Part shown: one piece after another, positions 29,610 to 31,869 of the stretch
Position numbering within the stretch: position 1 is the stretch's first letter
Layout of the letters: each line of letters begins with the position of its first letter
Assembly (NCBI GenBank): GCA_036506495.1
Contig: DASXRQ010000222.1
Coordinates: 1 to 31,869 of the forward strand
Source of the DNA: DASXRC01 sp036506495
Lineage (GTDB): Bacteria; Actinomycetota; Actinomycetes; Mycobacteriales; Micromonosporaceae
Reading direction: 5' to 3'
Length of the DNA stretch: 31,869 nucleotides
The notes under the pieces: model-generated
Seen by the model: the letters and a program-made list of their open reading frames with translations, nothing else
Database searches by the model: none
Told to the model about the DNA's origin: nothing
Made by a program: the position numbers and the translations under genes

Positions 29610-31869
29610 TCAGTCGTCATCGGTGCGCAGGCCGTCCAGCACGTCGTCCAGCTCGTCGGGCTTGACGAGCACGTCCCGTGCCTTAGACCCCTCCGACGGC
29701 CCGACGATGCCGCGGGTCTCCATGAGGTCCATCAGGCGGCCCGCCTTCGCGAAGCCCACGCGCAGTTTGCGCTGGAGCATCGACGTGGACCCGAACTGCG
29801 ACGTGACCACGAGCTCGATCGCCTGAAGGAGCAGCTGCAGGTCCTCGCCGATGTCCTCGTCGACCTTTTTCTTGTTCTCGTTCGCCGGCGTGAGCACGTC
29901 GGAGCGAAACTCGGGTTCCCGCTGCTTCTTGCAGTGCGCGACCACGTCGCTGATCTCGGCCTCGGTGACCCAGGCGCCCTGGATCCGGACCGGCTTGGAC
30001 GCGCCCATCGGCAGGAATAGCGCGTCGCCGCGCCCGATCAGCTTCTCGGCACCCGGCTGGTCGAGGATGACGCGCGAGTCGGCCAGTGAGGACGTCGCGA
30101 ACGCAAGGCGGGACGGCACGTTGGCCTTGATGAGGCCGGTCACCACGTCGACCGACGGGCGCTGGGTGGCGAGCACGAGATGGATGCCGGCCGCGCGGGC
30201 CAGCTGGGTGATGCGGACGACCGCGTCCTCCACGTCGCGCGGCGCCACCATCATCAGGTCGGCCAGCTCGTCGACGATCACCAGCAGATAGGGGTACGGC
30301 CGGATCACCCGCTCGCTGCCGGGCGGTGGCTTGATCTGACCCGCGCGTACCTTGCGGTTGTAGTCGTCAATGTGCCGCACGCCGGCGGCGGCCAGGTCGT
30401 CGTAGCGGATGTCCATCTCGCGGACGACCCAGTCCAACGCGTCGGAGGCCCTCTTGGGGTTGGTGACGATGGGGGTGACCAGGTGCGGGATCCCCTCGTA
30501 ACCGGTCAGCTCCACGCGCTTGGGGTCGATGAGCAACAGCCGCACCTCGTCCGGCGTGGCCCGGGTGAGTATCGATACGAGCAGCGTGTTCAGGCAACTC
30601 GAGTTGTGCGTCGGAATACACGCGCGGCTGGCCAAATAGAGGTGGCTGAGGCTATCGACCTCGATGCAACGGACGGGCACCGAAGAGATCGGACGCACGT
30701 CGACGATAAAGCGTTCGGAGGTGGTCTTCCGGGCGCTCGTCACCTGCCGCGCCAGCTTTCGCGTCAGCCGGAACACCTTGTCCGTGGGCGTAAATCGAAT
30801 CGTGTAACGCGTGGAGGAGCGCTCGTCGCGGCCCTTGACCGATTTCTTTCGCAGCCTCGCCTTGTAGCCGAGGCCGATGATCAGCTCCAAAGCGCCCCTG
30901 GCCAGGGCCTCGTTGGTGACGGCGAACTCCACGGTTCCGCTCTTAGAGACCGAGCCATCGGTGTCCAAGAGCCCCGCGAGCAACGCTCGACGCTGTTGCT
31001 CCGACGCCTGGAGGTAGACCCTCGGTATGTGCTTGTCGCCGACCTGGCGGAACATCTCCCGCATGGTCAGGTAGCGCTCTCGCGGAGGGGTCGACGGAAC
31101 GATGTCCGCGACCCGGCCGACGGGGAACATGCCCGCCGCCGCCCGAGCCACGGCCGAAACGCCGACTCCAAGATGCCCCGCCGCTCGCACCAGGGCGACG
31201 CCTTGAGCCGCCAGCGTCACAGCATCGCGGATGCGTCGATAGCGTTCGGGGCGTTTCGAGATCGTGTAACGGATCCGACTGCCCGGGTGCTTCGTCGCGA
31301 GATACCCGTCGTGGCAAATCTGGTCCAGAATCTCCTGGTCGGAGCAGGTGAGCTGTGCACTGCCCGTGGTGCCATCACCCAGCCATGCACCGAACGTGTA
31401 CGGGGCGATCGGAAGGTCCTGCTCGGGATAGCTGAGGGGCCCGCATACCGGAACTGCGTGATTGGTCCACACCCCGGACTTTCCGTATACATGAAGCGAC
31501 GCCGCGATCTCGGCGGTGGTGACCGGCCGCTCGTCGAAGGCGCGCCGTTGGCTCGACCGACCCGGCGAGGCGACGAGGTCGTGCAACGCTTCATAGAGCA
31601 GATGACGTGAGTATTCAGGCACGAACCTCACGACGTCACGCCCGCCACGACGGTATGTGGTCCCGCGGACACTCCCCAGCTTCGGGATCGTGCCGGCGAT
31701 ACGGTAGACGACATTTCGGAACTGCGGCCCCACCTCGTCGAGCAACTCCAAGGTCGTGGCTGGCCGGTCGGGCTCGGCGAGTGCCTGGCTTGTTCTAGAC
31801 GCGACACGTGCTACATCACCGTCAGGCCAGTACGATCCGCTCTTCCATTCGTGCATGCGCTGAGTACGA
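29610..31869 (-). CDS. ftsK: DNA translocase FtsK, C-terminal part, with in-frame intein (gene runs off the window)
   Basis: The visible reading frame is 748 residues from its first Met and stays open to the window edge, so the true start lies beyond. The last 330 residues (from 30602) are FtsK: SSCLNTLLVS after Walker A, LLVIVDELADLMM as Walker B (about 518-530), LATQRPSVDVVTG and the C-terminal gamma winged helix (about 675-740), which reads KOPS-type sites. FtsK pumps chromosomal DNA at the closing septum. The first 418 visible residues are an intein. After splicing, the Walker A Lys would be joined to Ser-Ser-Cys. The membrane and N-terminal motor parts are outside this window. Confidence 0.93.
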   Translation of the reverse strand, partial: RTQRMHEWKSGSYWPDGDVARVASRTSQALAEPDRPATTLELLDEVGPQFRNVVYRIAGTIPKLGSVRGTTYRRGGRDVVRFVPEYSRHLLYEALHDLVASPGRSSQRRAFDERPVTTAEIAASLHVYGKSGVWTNHAVPVCGPLSYPEQDLPIAPYTFGAWLGDGTTGSAQLTCSDQEILDQICHDGYLATKHPGSRIRYTISKRPERYRRIRDAVTLAAQGVALVRAAGHLGVGVSAVARAAAGMFPVGRVADIVPSTPPRERYLTMREMFRQVGDKHIPRVYLQASEQQRRALLAGLLDTDGSVSKSGTVEFAVTNEALARGALELIIGLGYKARLRKKSVKGRDERSSTRYTIRFTPTDKVFRLTRKLARQVTSARKTTSERFIVDVRPISSVPVRCIEVDSLSHLYLASRACIPTHNSSCLNTLLVSILTRATPDEVRLLLIDPKRVELTGYEGIPHLVTPIVTNPKRASDALDWVVREMDIRYDDLAAAGVRHIDDYNRKVRAGQIKPPPGSERVIRPYPYLLVIVDELADLMMVAPRDVEDAVVRITQLARAAGIHLVLATQRPSVDVVTGLIKANVPSRLAFATSSLADSRVILDQPGAEKLIGRGDALFLPMGASKPVRIQGAWVTEAEISDVVAHCKKQREPEFRSDVLTPANENKKKVDEDIGEDLQLLLQAIELVVTSQFGSTSMLQRKLRVGFAKAGRLMDLMETRGIVGPSEGSKARDVLVKPDELDDVLDGLRTDDD
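30603..31869 (-). other. FtsK intein with LAGLIDADG homing endonuclease (partial)
   Basis: The intein ends at Asn (30605-30603), preceded by a His (THN), and the next residue is Ser; this is the canonical His-Asn/Ser splice end. Before it stands the block F pattern CIEVDSLSHLYLAS. The endonuclease motifs are FGAWLGDG (31394-31371) and LLAGLLDTDGS (30983-30951), typical of the DnaB-type family. NHAVPV and KHIPRVYLQAS lie just upstream of each. The insertion point is inside the Walker A loop, right after the Lys if the host sequence is GATGAGK-SSC. The N-terminal splice Cys and block B lie outside the window. GC is about 60 percent in lines I counted, against about 68-73 percent around it. Confidence 0.9.

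Noticed and set aside
30603..31869. FtsK disrupted by a frameshift or gene fusion
   Set aside because: The frame is continuous and ends with a canonical His-Asn/Ser intein junction, so an intein is the simpler reading.
1..31869. tRNA or rRNA genes, insertion sequences, phage genes
   Set aside because: No cloverleaf-like intergenic segment, transposase or phage structural gene was seen; the only mobile element recognised is the intein.

Overview
This window comes from a high-GC actinobacterium. The gene order (recA, DUF3046, pspM, pspA, clgR, cinA, pgsA, rimO, ftsK), the many GTG starts and the F420-type and mycobacterial-type families (UdgX, Lhr/Nei, ClgR/PspA/PspM) point to it. Family Micromonosporaceae is my best guess, but that is inference. 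No tRNA, rRNA, CRISPR array or insertion sequence was seen, and no stretch longer than 300 bases lacks a gene. The largest gap is about 175 bp, before lhr.

Left edge (1-4920, mostly minus strand). The first codons of recA lie at the very edge, with a probable damage-response regulatory region behind them: a RecA-NDp/PafBC-type promoter and a LexA-like box. Then come a DUF3046 gene, an MFS exporter, an LCAD-type acyl-CoA dehydrogenase, the uracil-DNA crosslinking glycosylase UdgX, and a MocR-type (GntR plus aminotransferase fold) regulator.

4921-9493. The MocR gene diverges from a fused PNPOx-like/GNAT protein across a 37-bp spacer carrying two near-identical direct repeats, the likely MocR operator. 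Next is a palindrome-rich segment, then a small leaderless HTH gene with two inverted-repeat operators and a gene for a stand-alone ClpC-type N-domain protein. A ThDP-dependent enzyme and a cyclase/hydrolase form a translationally coupled minus-strand pair.

9572-20228. A small unknown gene diverges from a full-length Lhr helicase (about 1520 aa). Rightward genes follow: an ECF sigma factor with a SnoaL-like tail plus a DHFR-like reductase, then (after a leftward LLM-class oxidoreductase) an acyltransferase-3 membrane protein, a SAM hydroxide adenosyltransferase and the DNA glycosylase Nei.

20267-29489 (minus strand). This is an envelope-stress block: clgR, a membrane-anchored substrate-binding/VWA fusion, a membrane coiled-coil protein, pspA and pspM. 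Ahead of it lie the overlapping rimO-pgsA-cinA genes, with a small ArsR-type regulator between cinA and clgR on the other strand. An LtrA-like membrane protein sits upstream of rimO.

Right edge (29610-31869, minus). The C-terminal motor and gamma domains of FtsK are interrupted in the Walker A loop by a large LAGLIDADG intein whose N-terminal part lies outside the window. The conserved block resembles the mycobacterial recA-to-ftsK region, with a roughly 18-kb mixed-strand accessory segment (about 1.6-20.2 kb) between the DUF3046 and psp genes.
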